This document shows positions 17,001-22,774 of a stretch of 32,398 nucleotides of DNA, piece after piece. The DNA comes from Prevotella sp. UBA746 (GTDB taxonomy: Bacteria; Bacteroidota; Bacteroidia; Bacteroidales; Bacteroidaceae). Under the pieces are notes generated by a model. The model saw only the letters and a list, made by a program, of their open reading frames with translations. It had not been told where the DNA came from and did no database searches. Position 1 is the stretch's first letter, and each line of letters starts with the position of its first letter. Made by a program: the position numbers and the translations under genes. Where the stretch lies: the NCBI GenBank assembly GCA_002298545.1, contig DBKQ01000053.1, positions 3,785 through 36,182 on the forward strand, in the 5' to 3' direction.

Positions 17001-17256
17001 GGCTACTGTATCCGATACTGATATTGGGCTGCATGCCGTTTACACCCTTTGGACATCCTATCGGAATGGAAAATGTAGCGGCTCCAGTCTGTAACACATC
17101 GAAGCTTACGGGAACTCCACCCACAGACTTGTCGCTTGGACTTGTCACATCAGGCTTTACCTTATAATTGCCTATTATCTCCAATGGAGTCTGAGCTTGG
17201 AAAGACAAGGACTGTAAGGAAAACATCAGAAATATGTATCGGACAATGTTTTTCAT
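11056..17256 (-). CDS. SpvB/FG-GAP/YD-repeat Rhs protein with C-terminal HExxH metallopeptidase-like tip
   Basis: The product is about 2066 aa from ATG 17256, starting MKNIVRYIFLMFSLQ with a signal peptide. The upstream TTG at 17265 would overlap the previous gene. Domains in order: SpvB-like (about 45-330); seven calcium-binding FG-GAP/VCBS loops of DxDGDGxxD type between about 355 and 725 (such as DINGDGVSDI, DFDNDGLTDL and DFDGDGYIDL); a TcdB-like middle region; and YD repeats (about 900-1650). The Rhs core (GYTGHEMLREFNLINMNGRV, then YDPQSCRFLSPD) ends with NDPSG at about 1756-1760. The tip (1761-2066) has a Gly/Ala-rich hydrophobic stretch and then HEFGH at H1977/E1978/H1981, with a possible third ligand in YWTETYAN. 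YD shells of this architecture encapsulate their toxic tip. Proteolytic activity is inferred from HExxH alone. The gene starts one base after its partner's stop (TAGcATG), which suggests coupled translation. Confidence 0.93.
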   Translation of the reverse strand: MKNIVRYIFLMFSLQSLSFQAQTPLEIIGNYKVKPDVTSPSDKSVGGVPVSFDVLQTGAATFSIPIGCPKGVNGMQPNISIGYSSQNGEGFAGWGCSVHGFSVITRGMKTVYHDGAASGRDYSGNDALYLDGKRLVQKYGNGIVNGATFVSETDPYSVFTICGSGPEMWICGKLSNGNTVWYGRDIDSRQFITTFSDVTVVNAWYLSYVEDRNGNAVGIVYNRDNGTVYPWYISYGRNVKENTEYNMSVTFGYEPRDFSLPYMISGIKCSNSLRLKTIETSCNNKLYRRYSLDYETNQTTRKERLVSVSVTPGETTEGRKINMTWSGQAPNGINARTVDVPETNYYLTEKLNRYFTAVDINGDGVSDILEFAPVKITTSYGVSSSSFVTDNYCIPYLSSIDGDGNVKYKIQNHISLGGDINFDGFIDGMGAPVFTDMNGDGIQDVVIPDIRIIKSLNVKRVLFYTIYGKRADYVDSDKDEIGFSLVNSDKFPLYTAADLDADGKGEIITLERDCDKQGKYVLTVMPYVKRGGTSDYSRACIKLKSTPQNLLTGDFDNDGLTDLLVLENGCSELILNEGGKKPYDGDRHGVVISQNVKNANMVETGDFNGDGCLDIVMFSDKKLVIALGNGNGNFTLCSPQTFENLDSYAFKNSESKMFAYDFNRDGKTDIVIAKANMSHHKNFIDTRTFWLQSQGNAFSLQSMAVSKKRDDAKSQRHIIGDFDGDGYIDLLNYGNQCYDAVGVSEEPKFYVYGKHSEPSEDKVVHIDNGFDTDVSILYANSILPEICKPKSDAVFPIIDCVVPVSVVSNVKKNTGITGVQETTFKYEGLKAHAQGKGILGFSKFTATNIGTGSVKETEIKEYDNDSFLPKHVKTTETTGNATAVTETENMIVSVVGKSFLSCPQSVFETDIDGNVTKMEYIYDKARGYLTEKKKTNDDGSYVKTVCGSYGCYSGKWMPKTSTTVMKHPDDSQEYTDVTRMEYDNRGNVTSTVSHAGTDKEASTDMTYDNFGNVTSVLSKAGSLQTCTTYTEYSKDGRFAIHTYTEPASTDVSCTYDNFGNLLAETDKTNQTSPLTTTHILDEWGNETETVFPTGKVSGVLTKWKNIADKSYFTVSYSNDAPWTRIEYDRLGRELRRETVNAGDVPVTTVTEYDRKGNVASVVIQTGKLSTSKNMTYDETGRLQSETYSSGKTINYTYGKRKVTVNTNGHSFEKEYDSWGNVKKSTDPIATIEYEYYSNGKTKRATCCGASTEMDYDAAGNRILLEDADAGKITSEYDALGRNTRQMDEQGNVIYRNYDCFGRVTSESGATNSVEYKYNAKGQITSAYSGNNSTSIIHDKFGRITMEQRSPEFSEIQISGYKYNDIGQVYEETLPGNIKVKYGYDSYGNLVSRRIGGIEMWKLISDDGKTVRHALLGGKLENVVERDKNGYVSSDKLYFGGKAIDWINFSFNAITGNLSRKSRKGDAFIRTFSYDAMDRLTGCVPKTQIGIMDTALVAKPFSGNFVQPGTGVVLPGDRYPMTIGDRYVYADNGNILSTTAIGNYTYDDSRPHAVKTVENKSGAIHSASQQVVYNNLNLVDGIMEGDGDDMTDLEYYFGTDNSRWHAEYYKGNNVYRTIDYGDGYDKVTENDTIREFWYIGDDILLYRENGGTLKAFYMLTDNVGSIVGIYDIDGKELFRADYDPWGVMTIKRNDIGFIRGYTGHEMLREFNLINMNGRVYDPQSCRFLSPDNYVQEPDNSQSFNRYSYCLNNPLKYNDPSGELFAIDDIFICAFMSGAINWAMNGGQMNAKGLAYFGIGVGSFAAGSFVGAGISSAMYGSSLGSGFISGAAVGCGSGFVGGFTSDLGNSLVSGDSFSSSISNAFSSGLQSGISGSLIGGLADGTDAVDAKTNFFTGKGSIDIDAPVSCWGAKDIINKIRTDGLKSLKVRRVGIFESVNVYETDILGSYLTDYAAFTLPPDEIIMGTGLFMNNKSVLYHEFGHILQARIHGLTAYYRVIAPESIFSATFNVEEHGSYWTETYANYLSKNYMQIKFPKYKWPNYFPAKNIDNEHLKLFRSLKYLYGVNV

Positions 17257-17257
17257 G

Positions 17258-17668
17258 CTATTCAATCGTTATTTTTCTGCTTAGTTTCGTTTTATCACTC
17301 TCAATTTCTACCAAATATATTCCAGAAGGAAAAGAAGAAGTATCTATAGTGATATGGTTTCTTGAAATTATAGAGTTATAAATCGTTTGTCCGGATGCGG
17401 AGTAAACACTAATTCTCATTGGAGCACGTAGAAAATCCATTGACGTTATCTCTATATTTTTCGAAATGCTGTTGTAAACGGCATTAACACCCGAAGGAAT
17501 TGCAGTATTGGTAATATTCCGTCCTTTTGCCTTTACTTTGTTGGGAGAAGAAGACTTCCTGCCGATTCTGTTTCCGCTTCTGTCGTAAGAATATGACACG
17601 CTCTGTGCAGATACAGAAACAACGCGAAAACAAGCTAATGTTATTAAAGTTATCAACAATGTTTTCAT
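17258..17668 (-). CDS. Small T9SS-sorted companion of the Rhs protein, one YD-like motif
   Basis: The product is 136 aa from ATG 17668, starting MKTLLITLITLACFRVVSVS, a clear signal peptide ending SAQS. The upstream ATG at 17710 would put 14 non-signal residues ahead of it. Mature residues contain VSYSYDRSGNRIGRK, which is YD-repeat-like. After a basic linker, the last ~80 residues form a type A T9SS sorting domain (GVNAVYNSISKNIEI, RISVYSASGQTIYNS, PSGIYLVEIE). The protein is therefore little more than a YD-like strand plus a secretion tag. The Rhs protein lacks such a tag and is translated from the next codon but one, so this could be the adaptor that takes it to the T9SS or holds it at the surface (inference). 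It is the first gene after the 67-bp repeat promoter. Confidence 0.85.
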   Translation of the reverse strand: MKTLLITLITLACFRVVSVSAQSVSYSYDRSGNRIGRKSSSPNKVKAKGRNITNTAIPSGVNAVYNSISKNIEITSMDFLRAPMRISVYSASGQTIYNSIISRNHITIDTSSFPSGIYLVEIESDKTKLSRKITIE

Positions 17669-17690
17669 ACTTGTTTGATTTTCAATAAGG

Positions 17691-17757
17691 TATGTTTGTC
17701 TTTCTAACAAATGTTATGCGTGCAAAGGTACATAAAATATTGCAGAATGAAACATTT
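17691..17757. repeat. 67-bp direct repeat, right copy (cassette promoter region)
   Basis: This copy matches 10491-10557 with one mismatch and the same orientation relative to the downstream gene. It ends 22 bases before the ATG of the T9SS companion gene. Sequence beyond each end is unrelated. Confidence 0.97.
17723..17730 (-). promoter_or_regulatory. -7 box of the Rhs cassette
   Basis: The minus strand reads TACCTTTG inside the repeat, exactly equivalent to the purL box, with a leader of about 55 bases to the ATG at 17668. It probably drives all three cassette genes. Confidence 0.6.
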
Positions 17758-17825
17758 GGGGGAAGGAAATGTTTCTTCAGCTAAAAAATACCACCTAAAT
17801 TAGCGAAAAATTTTTTCGGTAATTT

Positions 17826-17933
17826 TACCCTCACACCCTCACCCGCCCATGTTAACATATTGTATGACAGAATGTTAAATGTGTGAGGGTAGGTGTGAGG
17901 GGTAATAGCTTTACCCTCACACCTACCCTCACC
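17826..17933. repeat. Family B palindromic repeat, copy 1 (TACCCTCAC type)
   Basis: Left arm TACCCTCACACCCTCACC starts at 17826. The 19-bp arms 17883-17901 and 17914-17932 are perfect reverse complements with a 12-base loop. The left arm can also pair with 17883-17901, so two alternative structures are possible. The same design recurs at 28141-28236. Confidence 0.85.
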
Positions 17934-18018
17934 ATTGCTAAGCGGCGATGTCAACCTTAGTCAAGGTCAATATTCCTGCCGTGGCTAAAGCTATCATTTG
18001 GCACTGGTATTTCCATGC

Positions 18019-18055
18019 TGCACCAAAGGTGCAGGTATGCTGCACCAAAAGTGCC
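18019..18055. repeat. Family C hairpin repeat, two direct units
   Basis: TGCACCAAAGGTGCA (18019-18033) and TGCACCAAAAGTGCC (18041-18055) are each near-palindromic, and they are spaced 22 bases apart. They lie 11 bases beyond the stop of the MFS gene. A longer hairpin of the same unit occurs at 32295-32331. Confidence 0.8.
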
Positions 18056-18066
18056 ACTACTATCTG

Positions 18067-19221
18067 TTATTTCTGTTTGCCCCTTTCATACCTTATATAG
18101 AATACCATCATCAGCAATGCCGAACCAAGCGCCATCGGCGCACCGACGAGGGCTGCATATCTGTCGGCATAACCACAGGCTATCGGCAGTCCGCCGAGGA
18201 AGGCACCCAACGCATTGCCCATATTGAATGCCATCTGGATACACGCTCCGCCAAGCATCTCGCCGCCAGGGGCATGCTTCAGGATGAGATACTGCTGCGG
18301 ACTGCTCATGGCAAACATGCACAGAACGGAAAGAACGGTAAGGACAACGGCTATTATGCCGTGGTTTGCCAGAATAAATACGGAAACGAGCGACACGGCT
18401 GCAAAGAAAAGCATTACCGCCGATACCCGACCCGGGGTGTAGCGGTCGCTGAGCTTGCCGCTCATCAGATTTCCTACTACCATGCCGAAACCGGCGAGAA
18501 CCATTATCACCGACATGTATTCGTGGGGAATGCCGCCATCGTGCGTCAGTATAGGCGTTACATAACTATAGAAGCAGAATACTCCACCGTTGCCGAACAT
18601 CGTTGCGCCAAGGATGAGCCACGGGGCACCGGTCTTGAGGAAGCGGAACTGTCCCTTGTAGCCGTTGCTTGGCGTTGCCTCCATCCGGGGCACCCATTTC
18701 CAGATGTAGTATATCACGAGGAGGGAATAGAACAGGACTATGACGAACGGCATTCGCCACGAGATATGTGCGCTGAGTGCCGTCTCGAGCGGAACGCCAA
18801 GGAGGTTTGCAACCGTCATTCCGGCTATCATTATCGATACGGCTCCCGTCTTGTGTCCCTCGTCGGCAAGGCGCACGGCGACTATCGACGCCACGCCGAA
18901 ATATGCCCCATGGGGAAGTCCGGAGATAAAACGCGCCACGAGCAAAACGCCGTAGCTCGGGGCTACCGATGACACCAACGCCCCGATAAAAACAAGTGCC
19001 ATAAGGAACAGAAGAATACTCTTGGGACGGAACTGCTTTGCTACGGCAAGGAGCGGTGCGCCGCAGGTTACGCCGAGGGCGTAAGCCGAAACAAGGTGCC
19101 CGGCTTGTGGTATCGTTATACGGAGGGCATTTGCAACATCGGCAAGTATGCCCATCATCACAAACTCTGTCATTCCCAGTGCCAGCGTACCGAAGGCGAG
19201 GGCTATCAGACTCTTTTTCAT
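18067..19221 (-). CDS. araJ: MFS efflux transporter, AraJ-like (COG2814 type)
   Basis: The 384-aa product has about 12 membrane segments. The N-terminus LALGMTEFVMMGILADVA, the motifs PQAGHLVSAYALGV, SGLPHGAYFGV and GMTVANLLGVPLET, and the second-half LWSGK-type loop region (VGNLMSGKLSDRYTPGR) closely resemble E. coli AraJ as I recall it. Members export sugars, drugs or other small compounds, and the substrate here is unknown. The gene is divergent from the M20 deacylase with a 133-base shared promoter region, and both strands there carry a -7 box. Family C hairpins lie just after the stop and may act at its 3' end. The long plus-strand ORF covering the gene is a shadow. Confidence 0.9.
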   Translation of the reverse strand: MKKSLIALAFGTLALGMTEFVMMGILADVANALRITIPQAGHLVSAYALGVTCGAPLLAVAKQFRPKSILLFLMALVFIGALVSSVAPSYGVLLVARFISGLPHGAYFGVASIVAVRLADEGHKTGAVSIMIAGMTVANLLGVPLETALSAHISWRMPFVIVLFYSLLVIYYIWKWVPRMEATPSNGYKGQFRFLKTGAPWLILGATMFGNGGVFCFYSYVTPILTHDGGIPHEYMSVIMVLAGFGMVVGNLMSGKLSDRYTPGRVSAVMLFFAAVSLVSVFILANHGIIAVVLTVLSVLCMFAMSSPQQYLILKHAPGGEMLGGACIQMAFNMGNALGAFLGGLPIACGYADRYAALVGAPMALGSALLMMVFYIRYERGKQK

Positions 19222-19265
19222 AAATTTTTATTCGCTCGTTATTCTATTCAATCTTTTTACGAATG

Positions 19266-19273
19266 CAAAATTA
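19266..19273 (-). promoter_or_regulatory. -7 box of the MFS gene
   Basis: The minus strand reads TAATTTTG (TAnnTTTG), 44 bases before the ATG at 19221. It is divergent from the box at 19317-19324. Confidence 0.55.
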
Positions 19274-19316
19274 CAATAAAGTAAGAAAACTGAAAAGGAA
19301 TAATGCCAAAAACAAC

Positions 19317-19324
19317 TAACTTTG
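19317..19324 (+). promoter_or_regulatory. -7 box of the M20 deacylase gene
   Basis: TAACTTTG matches TAnnTTTG, with about 25 bases of leader before the ATG at 19355. No -33 TTTG is evident. Confidence 0.55.
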
Positions 19325-19354
19325 CATATCACTGTACTAATATAGCATTATATT

Positions 19355-20404
19355 ATGGATATAAAACAATACACCAATGATGCCGTGGAACTGCTGAAGC
19401 ATCTCATCGCCACACCGTCGACGAGCCGCGAGGAGACTGCCGCTGCTGATATCATGCAGCGGGCTATGGAGGATTACGGACTGGTATGCAGCAGACTGGG
19501 GAACAACATATTGAGCATCGCCCCGGATTATGACGAGAGGAAGAATACGATATTGCTGAACGCACATATCGACACGGTGAAACCCGTGAAGACCTGGACC
19601 CGCAACCCGTTTTGCCCCGAGATTGAGGGCGACAAGCTCTACGGACTGGGGAGCAACGACTGTGGCGGCGGACTGGTTTCGCTGCTGCAGACTTTCCGCA
19701 TACTATATAATAAGGATAGGGAATATAACCTCGTTTATCTCGCCTCTGCCGAGGAGGAAGTGTCGGGAGCCGGCGGCATAAGCTCCGTTCTCTCCTTGCT
19801 GCCGAAGATTGACGTGGCTATCGTGGGCGAGCCTACGGGCATGCAACCTGCCGTGGCTGAAAAGGGACTTATGGTGCTCGACATCACGGCTCGCGGCAAA
19901 TCGGGGCATGCCGCCCGGGGCGAGGGCGTGAACGCCATATACAAAGCTCTCGACGACCTCTGTTGGCTGCGGTCATACCGCTTCAAGAGGGTTAGCGAAT
20001 TTCTGGGACCAACGGTGATGAACGTTACGGTTATCAATGCCGGAACGCAACATAATGTGGTTCCAGATGAATGCAGGATAGTTGTTGACGTGAGGACTAA
20101 CGAGCTGTATTCCAACGAGGAGGTGTTCGACTTTATCCGTCGCCATCTCAGCAGCGAGGTACATGCCCGCTCTTTCCGACTGCACTCCTCGGGAATATCC
20201 ATGGAACACCCGCTCGTAAAGAAATGTACAGGTATGGGCATGAAGCCCTTCGGCTCCCCTACCCTTTCCGATCAAGCACTGATGCCGTTCAGCAGTTTGA
20301 AGCTCGGACCGGGCGAGTCGTCGCGCTCCCACTCTGCCGATGAGTTTATACGCATCAGCGAAATCAAGAACGCTATCGACACATATCTTAAATTGTTGGA
20401 TTAA
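19355..20404 (+). CDS. argE: M20 metallo-deacylase, ArgE/DapE type
   Basis: The 349-aa enzyme belongs to the M20 family of co-catalytic zinc hydrolases. The expected residues are present: H71 and D73 (LLNAHIDTV), D102 (GSNDCGGG), the catalytic/ligand glutamates 133-135 (ASAEEEVSG), E159 (GEPTG) and H326 (SRSHSADEF). The dimerisation lid domain is about residues 165-280. Bacteroidota homologues remove the acyl group in arginine synthesis, where the substrate may be N-succinyl- or N-acetyl-citrulline/ornithine because of the unusual ArgF-type enzyme in this phylum. The exact substrate cannot be read from sequence, and no other arg genes are nearby. DapE or a general aminoacyl deacylase remain alternatives. 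The gene is divergent from the MFS gene. Confidence 0.85.
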   Translation: MDIKQYTNDAVELLKHLIATPSTSREETAAADIMQRAMEDYGLVCSRLGNNILSIAPDYDERKNTILLNAHIDTVKPVKTWTRNPFCPEIEGDKLYGLGSNDCGGGLVSLLQTFRILYNKDREYNLVYLASAEEEVSGAGGISSVLSLLPKIDVAIVGEPTGMQPAVAEKGLMVLDITARGKSGHAARGEGVNAIYKALDDLCWLRSYRFKRVSEFLGPTVMNVTVINAGTQHNVVPDECRIVVDVRTNELYSNEEVFDFIRRHLSSEVHARSFRLHSSGISMEHPLVKKCTGMGMKPFGSPTLSDQALMPFSSLKLGPGESSRSHSADEFIRISEIKNAIDTYLKLLD

Positions 20405-20522
20405 CTCTCCTGGCTCCGCGAGTATCTTATTCGTTTTTATGATTTTCCGCAAAGTTATGGATTTTCCGTGAAAGTGCAAAGAAAAGGGGGAAATACAGAA
20501 TCACGCTCATAGCCATCAAAAA

Positions 20523-20574
20523 AGGAACTATTCTATAAACGAATCTCACGATCAGTTTTATAGAATAATGTTCC
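20523..20574. repeat. Imperfect inverted repeat downstream of the M20 gene
   Basis: AGGAACTATTCTATAAAC (20523-20540) pairs with GTTTTATAGAATAATGTTCCT (20554-20574) with small bulges and a 13-base loop. No U-run follows, so its role is unclear. Confidence 0.6.
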
Positions 20575-21033
20575 TATAACAATACTAAAGCTAAAAATTT
20601 ATTATTAAATATATATTATCCATATTGGGTACAATAATCCCTTTTATTTAACGTCACTGACCTCCACGCTAAGTCACGACAAAAACTTCACGCTCAAAAG
20701 CGTATCAGAATCAGCTTTTCAAATCATTCCAATGTTTCAAAGTCAAAATGATACTCCTAAGTCAAGAACTATCATCGTAAATTCAGAACAATTCAATAAT
20801 ATAAGTTTTCCAATCAATAAAGTTCACTCAATAAAAAGCGTCCTTAATGTCAAATGTTCTTTAATAATAAGTATTTCCTACATATGGAATAAAATATCGC
20901 CTTTTCAGGCTCCTTCTTTTGAAATGACACCGCAAATATAAGAACAATATCCTACCAATAAAAACTTTCCAACGATTTTATTCGTTTTTGAGGCAAATAT
21001 TAACATCCATTAACGGGGGGGGGGTAAATATTG

Positions 21034-21054
21034 TCCCTTTTTAAGGGATTTTTT
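21034..21054 (+). terminator. Intrinsic terminator on the plus strand without an upstream gene
   Basis: TCCCTT-TTT-AAGGGA is followed by TTTTTT (21049-21054). The nearest plus-strand gene ends 630 bases upstream. On the minus strand it lies after the EnvC-like gene but has no U-run in that direction. Confidence 0.55.
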
Positions 21055-21117
21055 ACCTTCCCCCGACAAGACGTTAATACAGAGCAAAATTTATTGCGCA
21101 AAATGTAAGTCTCTTAT

Positions 21118-22755
21118 CTATCTTCCGAGCCAAGCCTCAGGGTTTAATTTTGAATATCCCTTACGAAGCTGGAACTGGAGGATATTGTCTGCACCCACCA
21201 CACCGAGGGCTTGACGAGTGCTAACCTGCTGTCCGCGATGCACACTGACAGAACGAAGGTTACAATACACGGAGATGTAACTGCCATGGCGTACCATCAC
21301 CACCATACTGCCACCGAAACCAAACACAGCACTTACCTCGCCATTGAAGATGGCACGGGCACAAGCTCCAGAACTGCCCAGAATATTAATTCCCTTATTG
21401 TCGAGCTGCACGTTGCGTAGTCCAGCAACATTATACTGTCCAAAATGACTAACAATACGATAGCCACCGGTAATCGGCATCGGCAATCTGCCACGGTTGC
21501 TCTCGAAGTTGCGGCTAAGAGCCTGGTCTACGCTACTCTCTGTAGCTGCAGTCTCCTCTGCCTTCTTTGCCTTCGCCACCTCCTGTTCGTGGCGTTGCTT
21601 GTCTACTGCAGCCTTGCGCTCTGCCGCCTCGCGGTCAGCCTCAGCCTTTCGTGCCGCCTGCTCAGCCCTCTCTCTTGCCTCGGCATCACGTTTTTCTGCT
21701 GCAGCCTTGGCAGCCTCAGCCTTCAAACGAGCCTCCCGCTCCTTAGCCTCCTGTATTCTGCGGGCATTTTCTCTTGCAGCAGCCTCAGCCTCGGCTTTCT
21801 TCCTTGCCAGTTCGGCAGCACGCTTTCGTCGTGCTTCGGCAGCAGCGGCAGCCTTGCGGCGCGCCTCTTCCTCAGCACGAGCCTTTGCCTTTGCCACCTC
21901 CACAGCGATAAGTTTGTCAATTTCGGCATTGAGGGCAGCGTTTTTCTTTCGTTGGTCATCAATGACAACCTGTATTGTTTTCTGCTGTTTCTGTAGAGAG
22001 TTAACCATCTGCTGTTGTTCGGTTTGCTTGCCTTGCAAAGCAGTTTTCTCCTGCTGTCCCTTATACAAGAGGGTGTTTTTCTCACCCTTTACATTCTCCA
22101 GTTGCTTATGTTTCGATGTAATCTGCACTTGCTTAGCCTTCACGAGTTCTCCTTGTGCCTTCTGGTATGCGGCATACTCACGGACGAAGCGCAAACGGCG
22201 ATACATCTGGGTTAGGCTCTTCGCACTGAATATAAACATCAGCTTGTCCTGAATTGTATGAGTTCTGGCGAGATAACGCATCGACTTGATATACTTTGCC
22301 TTGCGGTCTTCAAGCTGTTGCTCGAGCGAAGCGAGTTGCGATTTAAGCAGCGATATATTTCCTTCGATATGATGAATATCCTTTTGAATACCGTCGATAG
22401 ACTTCTGGTGTTGGTCAATCTCACTGTTAATCACCATCAGGTCGTCAAGGCGCTTCTTTACGTCAGCCTTGTTGGCACGAAGGAGTCGTTCTTGCTCTTT
22501 TATTTTCTTCTGCACAGCACTACGCTGATTCTGCAATCCGCGAATCTCGGCAGTAGAATACACCGGAGCCTTGCGCTTACCTTTACCCTTCGCCTGTACA
22601 TTTTTTTTGCTTTGTCGAGCATTTGTATTTTTTACCGCCCTATTTCCTTTGGCAGTTGCCGTAACCTTGGCTTTCTTTTTCGTTTGTGCTGAAGTCTGCC
22701 GGCATGGCATAACAGAAAGCGTGACGGCTGTCAACAATATAAGAAACTTATTCAT
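21118..22755 (-). CDS. EnvC-like murein hydrolase activator (coiled coil plus degenerate LytM/M23 domain)
   Basis: The 545-aa product has a signal peptide (about 1-24) and a Lys/Ala-rich basic segment. A long coiled coil covers about residues 65-400, with two halves around a GEKNTLL region and an Ala/Glu/Arg-rich repeat. The C-terminal LytM/M23 fold covers about residues 425-545. The zinc-site residues of active M23 enzymes are not seen: the HxxxD region reads SHFGQYNVAGLRN, the GIDI-like strand is DNKGINI, and the HxH strand is LQFQLRK. As in E. coli EnvC, it is probably an activator of N-acetylmuramyl-L-alanine amidases at the division site rather than an enzyme. It is the last gene of the dut-TPR-DUF4292 operon, starting 19 bases after the DUF4292 stop. 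Confidence 0.9.
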   Translation of the reverse strand: MNKFLILLTAVTLSVMPCRQTSAQTKKKAKVTATAKGNRAVKNTNARQSKKNVQAKGKGKRKAPVYSTAEIRGLQNQRSAVQKKIKEQERLLRANKADVKKRLDDLMVINSEIDQHQKSIDGIQKDIHHIEGNISLLKSQLASLEQQLEDRKAKYIKSMRYLARTHTIQDKLMFIFSAKSLTQMYRRLRFVREYAAYQKAQGELVKAKQVQITSKHKQLENVKGEKNTLLYKGQQEKTALQGKQTEQQQMVNSLQKQQKTIQVVIDDQRKKNAALNAEIDKLIAVEVAKAKARAEEEARRKAAAAAEARRKRAAELARKKAEAEAAARENARRIQEAKEREARLKAEAAKAAAEKRDAEARERAEQAARKAEADREAAERKAAVDKQRHEQEVAKAKKAEETAATESSVDQALSRNFESNRGRLPMPITGGYRIVSHFGQYNVAGLRNVQLDNKGINILGSSGACARAIFNGEVSAVFGFGGSMVVMVRHGSYISVYCNLRSVSVHRGQQVSTRQALGVVGADNILQFQLRKGYSKLNPEAWLGR

Positions 22756-22774
22756 CTTCGAAATAATCTATCCT

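Larger units (their letters stand above)
17669..18066. other. Intergenic region between the Rhs cassette and the MFS gene
   Basis: There is no gene in these ~400 bases. From right to left the region holds two family C hairpin units (18019-18055), the family B palindrome (17826-17933), an AT-rich stretch (17758-17825) and the 67-bp repeat with its -7 box (17691-17757). Almost the whole region is repeat sequence. Confidence 0.75.
20405..21117. other. Long intergenic region without a convincing gene
   Basis: About 710 AT-rich bases lie between the M20 and EnvC-like genes. They hold an imperfect hairpin (20523-20574), a short hairpin ACGCT-CAAA-AGCGT (20690-20703), a minus-strand -7-like TATATTTG (20933-20940), a run of ten G (21015-21024) and a plus-strand terminator (21034-21054). 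One 69-codon plus-strand ORF (20732-20941) has no recognisable features. An unannotated small RNA or a decayed gene is possible. Confidence 0.6.

Noticed and set aside
10491..17757. Classical integrative element or insertion sequence
   Set aside because: No integrase, recombinase or transposase gene and no tRNA lie within or beside the repeats, so a standard att-site element is not supported from this window.
17998..18972. 324-codon plus-strand ORF opposite the MFS gene
   Set aside because: It is rich in His, Tyr, Arg and Cys without domain pattern, and antisense to a clear 12-segment transporter.
20732..20941. 69-codon plus-strand ORF in the long intergenic gap
   Set aside because: It has no ribosome-binding site, no good promoter and no recognisable pattern, and its composition matches the AT-rich non-coding surroundings. 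It is kept only as part of the gap description.
21497..22252. 251-codon Ala/Ser-rich plus-strand ORF opposite the EnvC-like gene
   Set aside because: It is a shadow of the Ala/Glu/Arg-rich coiled coil on the other strand.
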